Of a stretch of 64,000 nt of DNA, positions 34,786 through 42,726 are shown in pieces. The translations under genes and the position numbers were made by a program. Numbering within the stretch: position 1 is the first letter of the stretch; each line of letters begins with the position of its first letter. The stretch covers positions 186,001 to 250,000 of the forward strand of contig NZ_JAMBOS010000004.1 of assembly GCF_023715705.1 (NCBI RefSeq), given 5' to 3'. A model generated the notes under the pieces. That model had not been told where the DNA came from. It saw nothing but the letters and a program-made list of their open reading frames with translations, and made no database searches. The DNA comes from Halalkalibacter oceani (GTDB lineage Bacteria > Bacillota > Bacilli > Bacillales > Bacillaceae_D).

Positions 34786-35112
34786 CTATAACGGAAACAA
34801 AGAGGAAATAAATGTACTTTGGAATTTAACAGGCAGCAGCAGCGCCTTCGTTTTTAATAGCGGAATCGCCGAACTCAGCCAGTCACCGCCCGGCAGTAAC
34901 TGTCGGTCGCCGCTCTGAATCGCCGCTTCTTCTATCTTTTTCTTTTTGAGCGGCGGAGGCGGGTAGCTAAGATCACAGGAAGGATCGACATCTGCCGTCA
35001 CATACAGGAGAGGCAGATTCTGCTTGTCCTCTACCTCCTGATTAAAAGCAGGCAAAGGGGCAAAAAGCGCAGATAGAAGCAGACTGATTACGAGCAATCC
35101 TTTTCCGAGCAT
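34786..35112 (-). CDS. Hypothetical secreted protein
   Basis: 108-residue protein with a signal-type N terminus (GKGLLVISLLLSALFAPLPAF). A Pro/Lys cluster (SYPPPPLKKKKIEE) sits in the middle and a hydrophobic C-terminal third (ALLLPVKFQSTFISSLFPL) ends it. AAGGGGAGAG before ATG 35112. No family recognised. One CDP-like cysteine (DPSCDLS) only. Confidence 0.5.
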   Translation of the reverse strand: MLGKGLLVISLLLSALFAPLPAFNQEVEDKQNLPLLYVTADVDPSCDLSYPPPPLKKKKIEEAAIQSGDRQLLPGGDWLSSAIPLLKTKALLLPVKFQSTFISSLFPL

Positions 35113-35250
35113 CCATCTCTCCCCTTCCCGCCATTTTACTTTCATTATAAACAACTTCTCTGACGCAAGCTACAAGATTTTCCTGGAACCGTTCCAGCGC
35201 CGGATAGACGCGCCACTCGTTACATATGCTACTAAAAAGGAGTGATAAAG

Positions 35251-35442
35251 ATGAAAAAAACGCTGACGGAGCAATACGAAAACGCCGCTGACGCGAAAGA
35301 ACAAGTGACGATTCAAACCGACGATTCTCTCCCCAACAAGAAAAACATACCTGGTGATTCCGTGGAGGCGCATAAAGAACTGGAAAAAGCCAATGCCCTG
35401 ATCACAGGGGAAGAAATCAGACAGCAGAACGAAAACCTGTAG
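35251..35442 (+). CDS. Small acidic hydrophilic protein
   Basis: 63-residue, strongly charged protein (KTLTEQYENAADAKEQVTIQ ... HKELEKANALITGEEIRQQN) with a good AAGGAG site before the ATG. No signal, no Cys. It resembles small spore or stress proteins in composition, but no family is recognised. Confidence 0.55.
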   Translation: MKKTLTEQYENAADAKEQVTIQTDDSLPNKKNIPGDSVEAHKELEKANALITGEEIRQQNENL

Positions 35443-36441
35443 CTCTCTCACCCCCTCGCCTTGCACCTTCATCGCTGTACGGCCTCAGCTGATCCTTTAA
35501 AATCGATACAGCTGGGCGAGAGTCGGATTTAATGGCGATAGATACGACAGAGAGCTTGAGCCTGAAGGTGGTATCCCCTTTTGGCTCAAGCTCCGATGCA
35601 ATTTCTTCGAAACTTTGTATAGAAAAAAATGGATCACCTGTTCTTTATTTGATTCCACTAGAAAAAGCGGACGTGATGGGAGGGGCGATTCCTGCCGAAT
35701 GGAACAGGAGGTTAAAATCCAACGGCGCAACCGGTTCGTTCAACGCCCGCCTATGGAAAACGTGCCCCCTATCCCGGTAGCGAGGCCGATGAACCACATC
35801 CTCCCTACTAATGAAAAAGGCTTGTCGACTTTTTCGCCATACAAATTCCTTCAAAGTTTTTTATTATTTTTCATTTCCTAAAAAAATTTTCATAATTTAT
35901 GACAATTTTCAAAACAATTTACCCAGGACAATTAGCATAAAAGTGTTATCGATTGTATGCTTCACCCCCAGAATTAAAGAGATGCCGAAATAAAGACCGT
36001 GATTTTGACCCGATGGCAGTCCCCAGCTTTACGTAAAAAGCTTACTTGTCAAACGACCAGTCAACTTCCGCTTTTCAAGTTGCATAACGTTTAAATAAAG
36101 GCCGATCCTATACCTGAAGTGAAATCATGCATGTTAAATATTGCTTTCTTATCGTATAATAGACCTATAAGGACTTTTTGCTTGTTTATGACAGAGGCGC
36201 AGACCTATCAATAGCTTCACTGGTTAAGCAGCAGATGTCGTCATTGTATGAGTTTACGTTTCCATTCATACCACCGAGTGTCAGCGCTGTCTGATTTACA
36301 TTGCGCCACTAAACAAAACAACCTAGTATTTTCGTATGAAAACGAGGAATACTTTCTATAAAAAAGGGTATCTATCCATATACCCTCATCGAAATACCTA
36401 TTCTGATAAATGATTTCCGCGAGAGGAAGAAAGGAGACAGC
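35443..36441. other. One-kilobase gene-poor stretch
   Basis: Several frames of 60-90 codons overlap on both strands, but none has a ribosome site with a recognisable product. Short hairpins occur (for example GGGTAT/ATACCC near 36366-36384), and a TATAAT lies near 36155. The stretch reads like decayed or non-coding DNA. Confidence 0.4.
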
Positions 36442-36597
36442 ATGATCTCAAACGAAGAAATGATTATTTTTATTAAGGAATTTTACTTATTGTTAAATGA
36501 GTACCAAAATTGCGAGGACGATGATCTCAAGAAGCAAATTCAAAATGATATTTTATTCTTAAGTGAAATTATCTTAGCATTAAATGATAAAAAATGA
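36442..36597 (+). CDS. Small helical-hairpin protein
   Basis: 51-residue reading frame with AAAGGAGA 5 bases before the ATG. Two predicted helices (NEEMIIFIKEFYLLLNEYQN and LKKQIQNDILFLSEIILAL) are joined by an acidic turn (CEDDD). The size and topology recall checkpoint peptides such as Sda, but the key Sda sequence is absent, so this is only a shape similarity. Confidence 0.55.
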   Translation: MISNEEMIIFIKEFYLLLNEYQNCEDDDLKKQIQNDILFLSEIILALNDKK

Positions 36598-36751
36598 AAG
36601 AGCTCTTATTTCCGCTTGGACTTTACTAGTGGAGCTGTCGGATAAGCCTGTGCATTCATAGCAAAGGTTTCCCCTTAACAGAAAATAAAGCCCTTTCACA
36701 AAACATAACGTGAGGCAACCAGTTTGACATAGATTCAGCTGTTCCCAGCTC

Positions 36752-37273
36752 TTACTTATGCAGGATGCCTAAATATTCTTCCCAAGGACCAACGTCCTCC
36801 CTGTATCGCGCTGCCATCACACGGGTAATTTGCGAAAGATGAGTAAAATCATGCACAACCCATGTCGCCAGCAGTTCCCTTAGCTTCACGACCCCGAAAG
36901 CCGGATGACCTCCCGTCTTTTCAAGTGGCAGCCCCGACTCTTCAAGCGTTCTAAGCTTTATTACGTTTTCTTCCCGACATTTTTTAAATTCAGCCAGCTC
37001 TTCTTTTATTGCCTTCTTTTCCACATGAAGATGCGAGTAGCGGTCAAATGCCGGAAAAGGCTTATTCTCACCTTCTGCGAGAATAAACATCAGGCGCGGC
37101 ATCCAATTATTCTTCTCCGCTTCCGTCAGATGGCGAACCACCTCCAACGCATTCCAGGTTCCTTCTCCCTCATTGCATTCCAGCCAGCCATCCGCCAAGC
37201 CGTCTAAAAAACTCTCCAACGTTCGCGGCGTCCGCTCAAGCACTTGAATTGCTTCCTCTAGTGTGAAGTTCAT
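36752..37273 (-). CDS. DinB-family metal-dependent protein
   Basis: 173-residue DinB/YfiT-like four-helix protein. The three metal-binding His are seen in [13 protein letters not shown], and [12 protein letters not shown]. Members include bacillithiol-dependent transferases and unknown enzymes. Start at ATG 37273 with GGGAGA nearby; the TTG one codon upstream is unlikely. Neighbours give no clue. Confidence 0.88.
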   Translation of the reverse strand: MNFTLEEAIQVLERTPRTLESFLDGLADGWLECNEGEGTWNALEVVRHLTEAEKNNWMPRLMFILAEGENKPFPAFDRYSHLHVEKKAIKEELAEFKKCREENVIKLRTLEESGLPLEKTGGHPAFGVVKLRELLATWVVHDFTHLSQITRVMAARYREDVGPWEEYLGILHK

Positions 37274-37512
37274 CAACTTTCTCCCTTCATAGAAGTTTAC
37301 AGATAGGTCGAGAAAAGAGGCAGGTGAGCGCCGCTACCATGGCGAAAACAGCCCCCTGTTTCCCGCTTTTCATTTTAGCACAACAAAGGAAGGCATATGG
37401 AAACTCTTTTTTGTAATTTTCAGCCGGCTTTTCCGAACTTGCAAATTGAATTTTCTGATACTTAGGATTATGATGAAAGAAGAACGACGATCAAATAACA
37501 GGAGTCCTGACC

Positions 37513-38798
37513 TTGAAGCTGATTCTTCATGACATTGAGACGTTTCTCTTAAATGTTTTTATTATTTTCGTCTTTTATTTCGTTTATTTACGAATTGTTG
37601 AAGCTGCGCGAAAGCAATGGCGATACTTTAATCATGAGCTTTTAATGACTCTATTATCGGGACTGGCGATCGTTCTTTGTATGACGTTCCCGATTAAATT
37701 TAATCCGGACCACTTTTTTGATTTACGTCAAGTTCCATTTATACTGGGCGCACTATATGGAGGCCGCAAAGTAGCGATTTATTTATTCCTTATCCTCATT
37801 ATTTTCCGCTTTACGCTGGATGGTGCCGGCTCCTATGGAGCCCTCCTTGTCAACAGCTTATTGCTGCTGTCCTTATTGTTGATTATTCCTAAATTTAAAG
37901 CGCTCGTCAGTATCAAAAAACGGGTTTATCTGGCTTTATTCAGTTCATGTTTCGGTGTCATTATTTTAGTTGCTACCATGCTGCTGCTTTTTCCTGAACT
38001 GCACAGCCTAAGGTATTACAACTTTCTGATTGCCTTATTTGTCGTTCATGTCGTGACGACCACCCTCTTCGTTGTATTTATTGAAAAGGCACGGCTGGCG
38101 ATCGCGTTCACGAAGGAGATGCGCAAGCTGGAAAAACTGAAAACCGTGAGTGAAATCGCCGCCAGTATTTCACACGAAGTTCGAAATCCACTGACCGTCA
38201 CAAAAGGCTTTATCCAATTGCTGCGCGACCCTGACTTAACCGAGGAGAAAAAAGAACAGTATATCCAGCTTTCATTAGACGAGCTGGAAAGAGCTGAGCA
38301 AACGATCACCGATTATCTCACCTTTGCCAAACCGTCGCTTGATAATTTGCAAATCTTGGACGTCAGCAAAGAGCTTGCCTATATCCTGCAGGTTGTTACA
38401 CCATATGCAATGATGAACAATGTGCAAATTGAAGTCAGACAAGAAAAGGATATATTCATTACCGGAGAAAGTGAAAAGCTCCACCAATGTCTAATTAACA
38501 TTATTAAAAACGGGATAGAATCAATTGAAGATAACGGCTTCATAACTCTTACGCTTGAAAAAAGAAAGAACAAGGCCGTCATCAGCATCACAGATACAGG
38601 TACGGAATGGACGAGCAACAGCTGAAACGACTTGGAACTCCTTTTTATTCAACAAAGGAGAAGGGCACGGGACTTGGTACGATGGTCGTCTACAGCATTG
38701 TGAAGGCCATGCGCGGAGAAATTCACGTTGAAAGAAGGCAGGGTGCAGGTACATGCTTCACCATTTCCCTGCCCCTCAATGAAAAAAATAGCCCGTGA
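37513..38798 (+). pseudogene. KinB-like 5TM-LytS sensor histidine kinase, frameshifted in the ATPase domain
   Basis: A sensor kinase with an N-terminal 5TMR-LYT membrane domain (FFDLRQVPFILGALYGGRKVA, about residues 70-95). A HisKA domain (H-box SISHEVRNPLTVTKGFIQLL) and N box (NIIKNGIESIE) follow. The D/G1 box then breaks: the frame reads DTGTEWTSNS and stops at 38625. The correct G1/F/G2 continuation (MDEQQLKRLGTPFYSTKEKGTGLGT) is found one frame later from 38607 to 38798. Adding one G at 38604-38605 (ACGGAATGG to ACGGGAATGG) restores DTGTGMDEQQ. Organisation matches KinB-type sporulation kinases. The TTG start follows AGGAG. Real mutation or sequencing error cannot be told apart here. Confidence 0.85.
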
Positions 38799-38820
38799 CG
38801 TCCAATTTGATCACAAAAAA

Positions 38821-38870
38821 GCAGGCGATGTCTTAGCTTTCTCCTGACATCGCCCGCTGTCATTCTTTTT
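38821..38870 (+). terminator. Intrinsic terminator of the kinase gene
   Basis: Arms GCAGGCGATGTC and GACATCGCCCGCTG followed by CATTCTTTTT. Confidence 0.75.
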
Positions 38871-38983
38871 ACCCCCTTCTACCATAAGAAAATCGGCCCC
38901 TTCCCCCTTCGTTTAATGCTACATATTTTTCAGGAAGTAACCAATCCTATACAGTAAGAAGCTTTATTAGGAGCGTGCATGTG

Positions 38984-39466
38984 ATGGCGAGTTTTTTTAG
39001 AATTGTTAACGCGATTGTTCTCTGGGCTATTGTTATCCGGTTTCTGCCGAAGCAGTCATTCAAAAGGTATTTACCAGTAACGATATTTTGTTCAAGTTTG
39101 CTGTTAGTCCAGACACTTTTAAATCTGATATTCAAATGGTGGACGGTAAAGGGTGGTCTGAAATATATGGTGTTTGATGCTTTAGCCTTTATCTTTGGAC
39201 CTTTTTTCACCATCAATCTGTGGGTGTTTCATTTTACATATGGGAAGTTTTCATTATATGCCTTTTGTAACTTTATCATGGATCTGATTTTTGCCTTTCC
39301 ATTAAATGCTCTCTTTCAAAAAATAGGTCATTATCAATTTAAAACGTTTAACTCCACCATTATTTTCCTTATTTCTTATACGCTCTCACTGTTGAATTAC
39401 GGATTTCAAACATTTTTAGAACGACCAATTTTACCGAAAGGAAGCGATCTTAAATCCAGTGAATAA
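38984..39466 (+). CDS. Polytopic membrane protein, CBO0543-like
   Basis: 160-residue protein with four or five membrane segments. It includes FRIVNAIVLWAIVIRFLP, LPVTIFCSSLLLVQTLLNLIF and ALAFIFGPFFTINLWVFHFTYGKF. The pattern resembles the CBO0543 family of Firmicute membrane proteins, function unknown. Start choice between GTG 38981 and ATG 38984 is open (AGGAG at 38969-38973). Confidence 0.7.
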   Translation: MASFFRIVNAIVLWAIVIRFLPKQSFKRYLPVTIFCSSLLLVQTLLNLIFKWWTVKGGLKYMVFDALAFIFGPFFTINLWVFHFTYGKFSLYAFCNFIMDLIFAFPLNALFQKIGHYQFKTFNSTIIFLISYTLSLLNYGFQTFLERPILPKGSDLKSSE

Positions 39467-39482
39467 ACCTGGATTTTTTTTT
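39452..39482 (+). terminator. Intrinsic terminator overlapping the stop codon of the CBO0543-like gene
   Basis: AAATCCAG and CTGGATTT arms with a long T run; the stop codon lies in the loop. Confidence 0.8.
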
Positions 39483-39761
39483 GAAAAGAAAACCGTCGCC
39501 TCGGTCTGGATTCCAGACCGTCTTTTTCGTATGGTTTTTCGGAGATAACCTTCCAGTGCCATCTCATCTGTTTTTTCAGATTCCAAGCATCGCTGCATCG
39601 AATGTTTTTTCGAACTCTCAGCTCCTCTGTAAAGTGATCTCATTCCCCGTTCTTGTATGCTCTTGTCGAACGTTCAGATCTTTTGTCAGAATAGTTCAAT
39701 TGCACCAGAAATTTATATATAATGTAGAAGCTTTTTAACTTTCTTGAGAGGGGAATTAAGG
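39483..39761. other. Intergenic region without a supported gene
   Basis: No frame with a ribosome site; contains the presumed promoter of the following secreted-protein gene (TATAAT at about 39717-39722). Confidence 0.4.
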
Positions 39762-40367
39762 ATGAAAAGGACGATCTTAGCAGTTCTCAGCTTAGGTTTA
39801 CTCTTATTGATCATTGCGCCGTCGCTCGCTGGTGCTCACCCTGGCCGGACAGACACAAATGGCGGTCACACGTGCTGGACAAACTGCGCAAAATGGGGGC
39901 TGAAGACAGGGGAATATCATTATCATAATGGCGGAAGCAGTAAGCCTGCGGCAGCTTCACCAGCGCCAGCGAAGAAAGCGGCTCCGGCTCCCAAAAAGCC
40001 GGCCTATGTCAAAACGGATGTCTACATTAATGGAAAAAAACAAAATTTCCAGCAAAGTGCTTATATTAAGGATGGGACCACTCTTGTACCAATGCGACCA
40101 ATTTTTGAAGCATTAGGCGCAGGTGTCCAGTGGGACAACAGCACGAAAAAAGTAACAGGAACGAAAGGCAACCGAAAAATCACATTAAGTGTCGGCAACA
40201 AAAAAGGCTACATAAATGAAAACGGCGTTACCAGCTCTGTCGACTTGACTCATCCGGCCGAGGTCACGAATGGAGCGACAATGGTACCGTTACGCTTTAT
40301 TAGCGAATCCCTTGGTGCTGATGTTAAGTGGGACAGCGCTACAAAAACGGTCAAGATTACACAGTAA
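39762..40367 (+). CDS. Secreted YHYH and copper-amine-oxidase-N domain protein
   Basis: 201-residue exported protein. Signal peptide (ILAVLSLGLLLLIIAPSLAGA), then the YHYH module AHPGRTDTNGGHTCWTNCAKW with GEYHYHNGG. A Pro/Ala/Lys linker (PAPAKKAAPAPKKPAY) leads to two Cu_amine_oxidN1 repeats (IKDGTTLVPMRPIFEALGA and TNGATMVPLRFISESLGAD). His and Cys of the first module could bind metal. The linker suggests a wall-associated protein. AAGG lies just upstream of the ATG; the wider GAGAGGGG is also near. Confidence 0.88.
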   Translation: MKRTILAVLSLGLLLLIIAPSLAGAHPGRTDTNGGHTCWTNCAKWGLKTGEYHYHNGGSSKPAAASPAPAKKAAPAPKKPAYVKTDVYINGKKQNFQQSAYIKDGTTLVPMRPIFEALGAGVQWDNSTKKVTGTKGNRKITLSVGNKKGYINENGVTSSVDLTHPAEVTNGATMVPLRFISESLGADVKWDSATKTVKITQ

Positions 40368-40380
40368 AATCAGCAGTCAA

Positions 40381-40417
40381 ACTGTCTAAAAGGGTCTGCT
40401 TCCCCTTTTTAGACAGT
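40381..40417. terminator. Hairpin after the YHYH protein gene
   Basis: ACTGTCTAAAAGGG and CCCCTTTTTAGACAGT arms; no clear T tail. Confidence 0.6.
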
Positions 40418-40430
40418 CTCCCTCCCACCA

Positions 40431-40523
40431 TTAATCCATCAAAATACCGCCATTGACTTCAATTGTTTCCCCGGTAATATAATCGGCAGAGGCTGAGCAT
40501 AAAAACAGAACAGCTCCCGCTGC
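40431..40523 (-). pseudogene. C-terminal remnant of an SDR gene
   Basis: Reading FLCSASADYITGETIEVNGG followed by ILMD and a stop gives the last 30 residues of a FabG-type dehydrogenase. The rest of the gene is absent: immediately upstream another gene's C terminus runs into it out of frame. Confidence 0.7.
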
Positions 40524-40701
40524 ATAAGTTTTCTTTTTGATTAATGAATTGTTTTAATTTTTCAATTTCATATTCCAATTCCTTAATCTTTAATTCATTT
40601 TCGACCTTAAAATGTTTCATCGCCCGCTCTATCAAACTCTGAACGATGAGAACGATAATCACGAACAAAAAAAGCAATGCAAAAAGAAGCTCTACCACCA
40701 C
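40459..40701 (-). CDS. Small membrane-anchored coiled-coil protein, C terminus replaced at a deletion junction
   Basis: 80-residue frame: a membrane helix (LLFALLFLFVIIVLIVQSLI) and a charged coiled coil (ERAMKHFKVENELKIKELEYE, KLKQFINQKENL). The last 21 residues (CSGSCSVFMLSLCRLYYRGNN) are out-of-frame SDR remnant sequence. So the native C terminus was probably lost in a deletion that joined the two genes. GTG start; GGGTGA upstream. Confidence 0.5.
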   Translation of the reverse strand: MVVELLFALLFLFVIIVLIVQSLIERAMKHFKVENELKIKELEYEIEKLKQFINQKENLCSGSCSVFMLSLCRLYYRGNN

Positions 40702-40854
40702 AAAGAATCACCCTTTTCTTTATTTCTCTTTCACCTACATTACCATATTTTATGAAACAATTGTGTCGACATCGCCGAACATTTGAATCACTCACTAAAA
40801 AAGACCGGTGACGTTGTCTCGCCGCCGGCCAAGCAATTGAACCGTTTCCTTTCG

Positions 40855-41919
40855 TTAAGAGATTTCCTTAATTATTTTTATCATTGCTTTGTAAGCCGCG
40901 CTATGTCCTAAACCACTGCATTGATTGATCGTACCTGTAAAATATGTATCCCGCTCAGGATTATAAAAGGCGAATGCCCCTGACTGCCCCCAAAAGCCGA
41001 GTATTTCCTTAATCGGTTTCAATGGCGAGATAATTCGCGGCACCCATAATTTTTCCAAGCCAATGCCATAATAGAATTGCCCAGGAAAAAAGATTAAATT
41101 CCATTGCTTGAGTTCCTCCAGTTCCTCCTTTGGAAAAAAACGACCATTGAAAAACGCCTTTAAAACTATCATCGTTTCCTTGGCGGTCGACACGATCCCT
41201 CCTTCCGGAGCAATGGAAGACATATATAATGGAAGATGGACAGCATTGGATTTATAGTATAAAGACACAGGCTTCCTATCATTTACGTCGTTATAGACAT
41301 AGGTCTTTGATAAACCCAGCTCGTCAAATATGAACCTTTGAAACACTTCTGACATGTTCAACCGAGTCATGTTCTCAATGATTCTTCCCAGAAGTTGATA
41401 GTTTGTATCTGAATAATGGACTTTCCCCTTTTGTCCCGGTTTAAATTTTGGTTTCTGTTCTTTGATAAAAGCCAACGTTTTATCTAATGGCCAATCCTGA
41501 TCTGCGCCATTGAAGAGCTGTGAAGCCACAGTTTTGCCATTGGATTGTTTATAGGCAAAATAATCCGGTATGCCCGATGTATTGGAGATCAAATGTTTAA
41601 TGGTAATAGCATCGGAATAATCAACCCCATCCAAAACATGAAGACCACGGATGGTATCTTCAGGTAAATGGTTAGCTATTTTGTCTTCCAAGCGCAAACG
41701 GTTTTCCGCTCTTAATTTCAAAACAACCGCTGTAACATATAATTTAGTAACACTAGTAATAAAATATTGATCATCTTGTTCAACGTTACCTGCCGAACCG
41801 AGCCAAGAAAAACCATTGTCTCCTTGTTCAACACACAGCACAGCCCCGAAATTATTTCTTTTTTTCACCATTTGCCCAACAGTATGATTGAGAAACGGCT
41901 CAGCCAATTTTTCCGGCAC
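40855..41919 (-). CDS. Serine hydrolase, beta-lactamase/PBP4* family (class C type)
   Basis: 354-residue serine hydrolase. The nucleophile is in TSVTKLYV (Ser-x-x-Lys), the Tyr-x-Asn equivalent in YSDTNY, and the third box in FWGQSGAF. No signal peptide, so probably cytoplasmic esterase, peptidase or beta-lactamase-like protein. GTG start after AGGGGG. It lies 50 bases downstream of a TetR gene on the same strand and is probably repressed by it. Confidence 0.88.
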   Translation of the reverse strand: MPEKLAEPFLNHTVGQMVKKRNNFGAVLCVEQGDNGFSWLGSAGNVEQDDQYFITSVTKLYVTAVVLKLRAENRLRLEDKIANHLPEDTIRGLHVLDGVDYSDAITIKHLISNTSGIPDYFAYKQSNGKTVASQLFNGADQDWPLDKTLAFIKEQKPKFKPGQKGKVHYSDTNYQLLGRIIENMTRLNMSEVFQRFIFDELGLSKTYVYNDVNDRKPVSLYYKSNAVHLPLYMSSIAPEGGIVSTAKETMIVLKAFFNGRFFPKEELEELKQWNLIFFPGQFYYGIGLEKLWVPRIISPLKPIKEILGFWGQSGAFAFYNPERDTYFTGTINQCSGLGHSAAYKAMIKIIKEIS

Positions 41920-41968
41920 AATGAAACCCCCTTTTTAACGTCATGAATACGATTAGGCTCGCTCGTTT

Positions 41969-42544
41969 TTATTCCTTTTTCTGACGTAAACGAGCAGCAG
42001 TCACGATATCTTCAGCAACGCTGTCCAACATTTCCTTCATTTTTTCGATATCAAGTTTCTCAGGAAGCAAACCGTTGGCAACCATTACGGATAGACCTGT
42101 TTGAAAAGCTTTCATTTTAAATAAAATGACCTTTAGTTCCTCCTCTGTGAAGCCTTTAAGCTCTGGATCTTTTTTCATATGAGCCACAAGCTCATCACCC
42201 ATTTCTTGCTCATAATCACCCAAATAATCGTTTGGTTTCATCACAAAATCCCGAAACAAAACGGGATACTCCCTCGCAAATTGAAGGCTGGCATAACCTA
42301 TATCGCCGAATGGTGTTCCCGTATTTTGTTCTTTTAATAGCCGCTGACTTACATCAACGACCCGTTTCACCACTGCCCGCTTCAGCTCTTCCACATCTTT
42401 AAAGTTAACGTAAATCGGGGCGATCGAACTTCCCAGTTGGCTGGCCACCTTTCTTATTGTGATCCCATCAATTCCATCTATATTGGCAATGGTAAAAGCA
42501 GCATCAATGATCTGCTCCATAGAAAACTTATTTACGGGTGGCAT
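41969..42544 (-). CDS. TetR/AcrR-family regulator
   Basis: 191-residue repressor. N-terminal helix-turn-helix (FSMEQIIDAAFTIANIDGIDGITIRKVASQLGSSIAPIYVNFKDVEELK) and a C-terminal all-helical ligand domain. ATG 42544 follows AAGGAGAG. First gene of a pair with the serine hydrolase. A perfect inverted repeat upstream (42585-42618) is the likely operator. Confidence 0.9.
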   Translation of the reverse strand: MPPVNKFSMEQIIDAAFTIANIDGIDGITIRKVASQLGSSIAPIYVNFKDVEELKRAVVKRVVDVSQRLLKEQNTGTPFGDIGYASLQFAREYPVLFRDFVMKPNDYLGDYEQEMGDELVAHMKKDPELKGFTEEELKVILFKMKAFQTGLSVMVANGLLPEKLDIEKMKEMLDSVAEDIVTAARLRQKKE

Positions 42545-42584
42545 GACTGGCTCTCCTTCCATCAGTACAATTTATTCATAGATA

Positions 42585-42618
42585 TAAATATCAAATGATA
42601 TATAACATTTGATATTTA
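42585..42618. promoter_or_regulatory. Operator of the TetR gene
   Basis: Perfect 13-base arms TAAATATCAAATG and CATTTGATATTTA around an 8-base A+T centre, 41 bases before the TetR start. Confidence 0.72.
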
Positions 42619-42682
42619 ATTATTATACAGATTGCTGAGAATATGTAAAGCAAGAATCCCGCAACATTCCTTAATATAACAG

Positions 42683-42720
42683 CCGGCGGGCAGAAAGAAT
42701 TCCTTCTTTCTGCCCGCCGG
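42683..42720. terminator. Hairpin after asparagine synthetase
   Basis: Perfect 17-base arms CCGGCGGGCAGAAAGAA and TTCTTTCTGCCCGCCGG. No T tail is seen on the minus-strand side, though the position 6 bases past the stop fits a terminator. Confidence 0.65.
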
Positions 42721-42726
42721 TGCGTT

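Noticed and set aside
35532-35780. 82-codon plus-strand frame and overlapping minus-strand frames
   Set aside because: No ribosome site, no family, both strands open equally.
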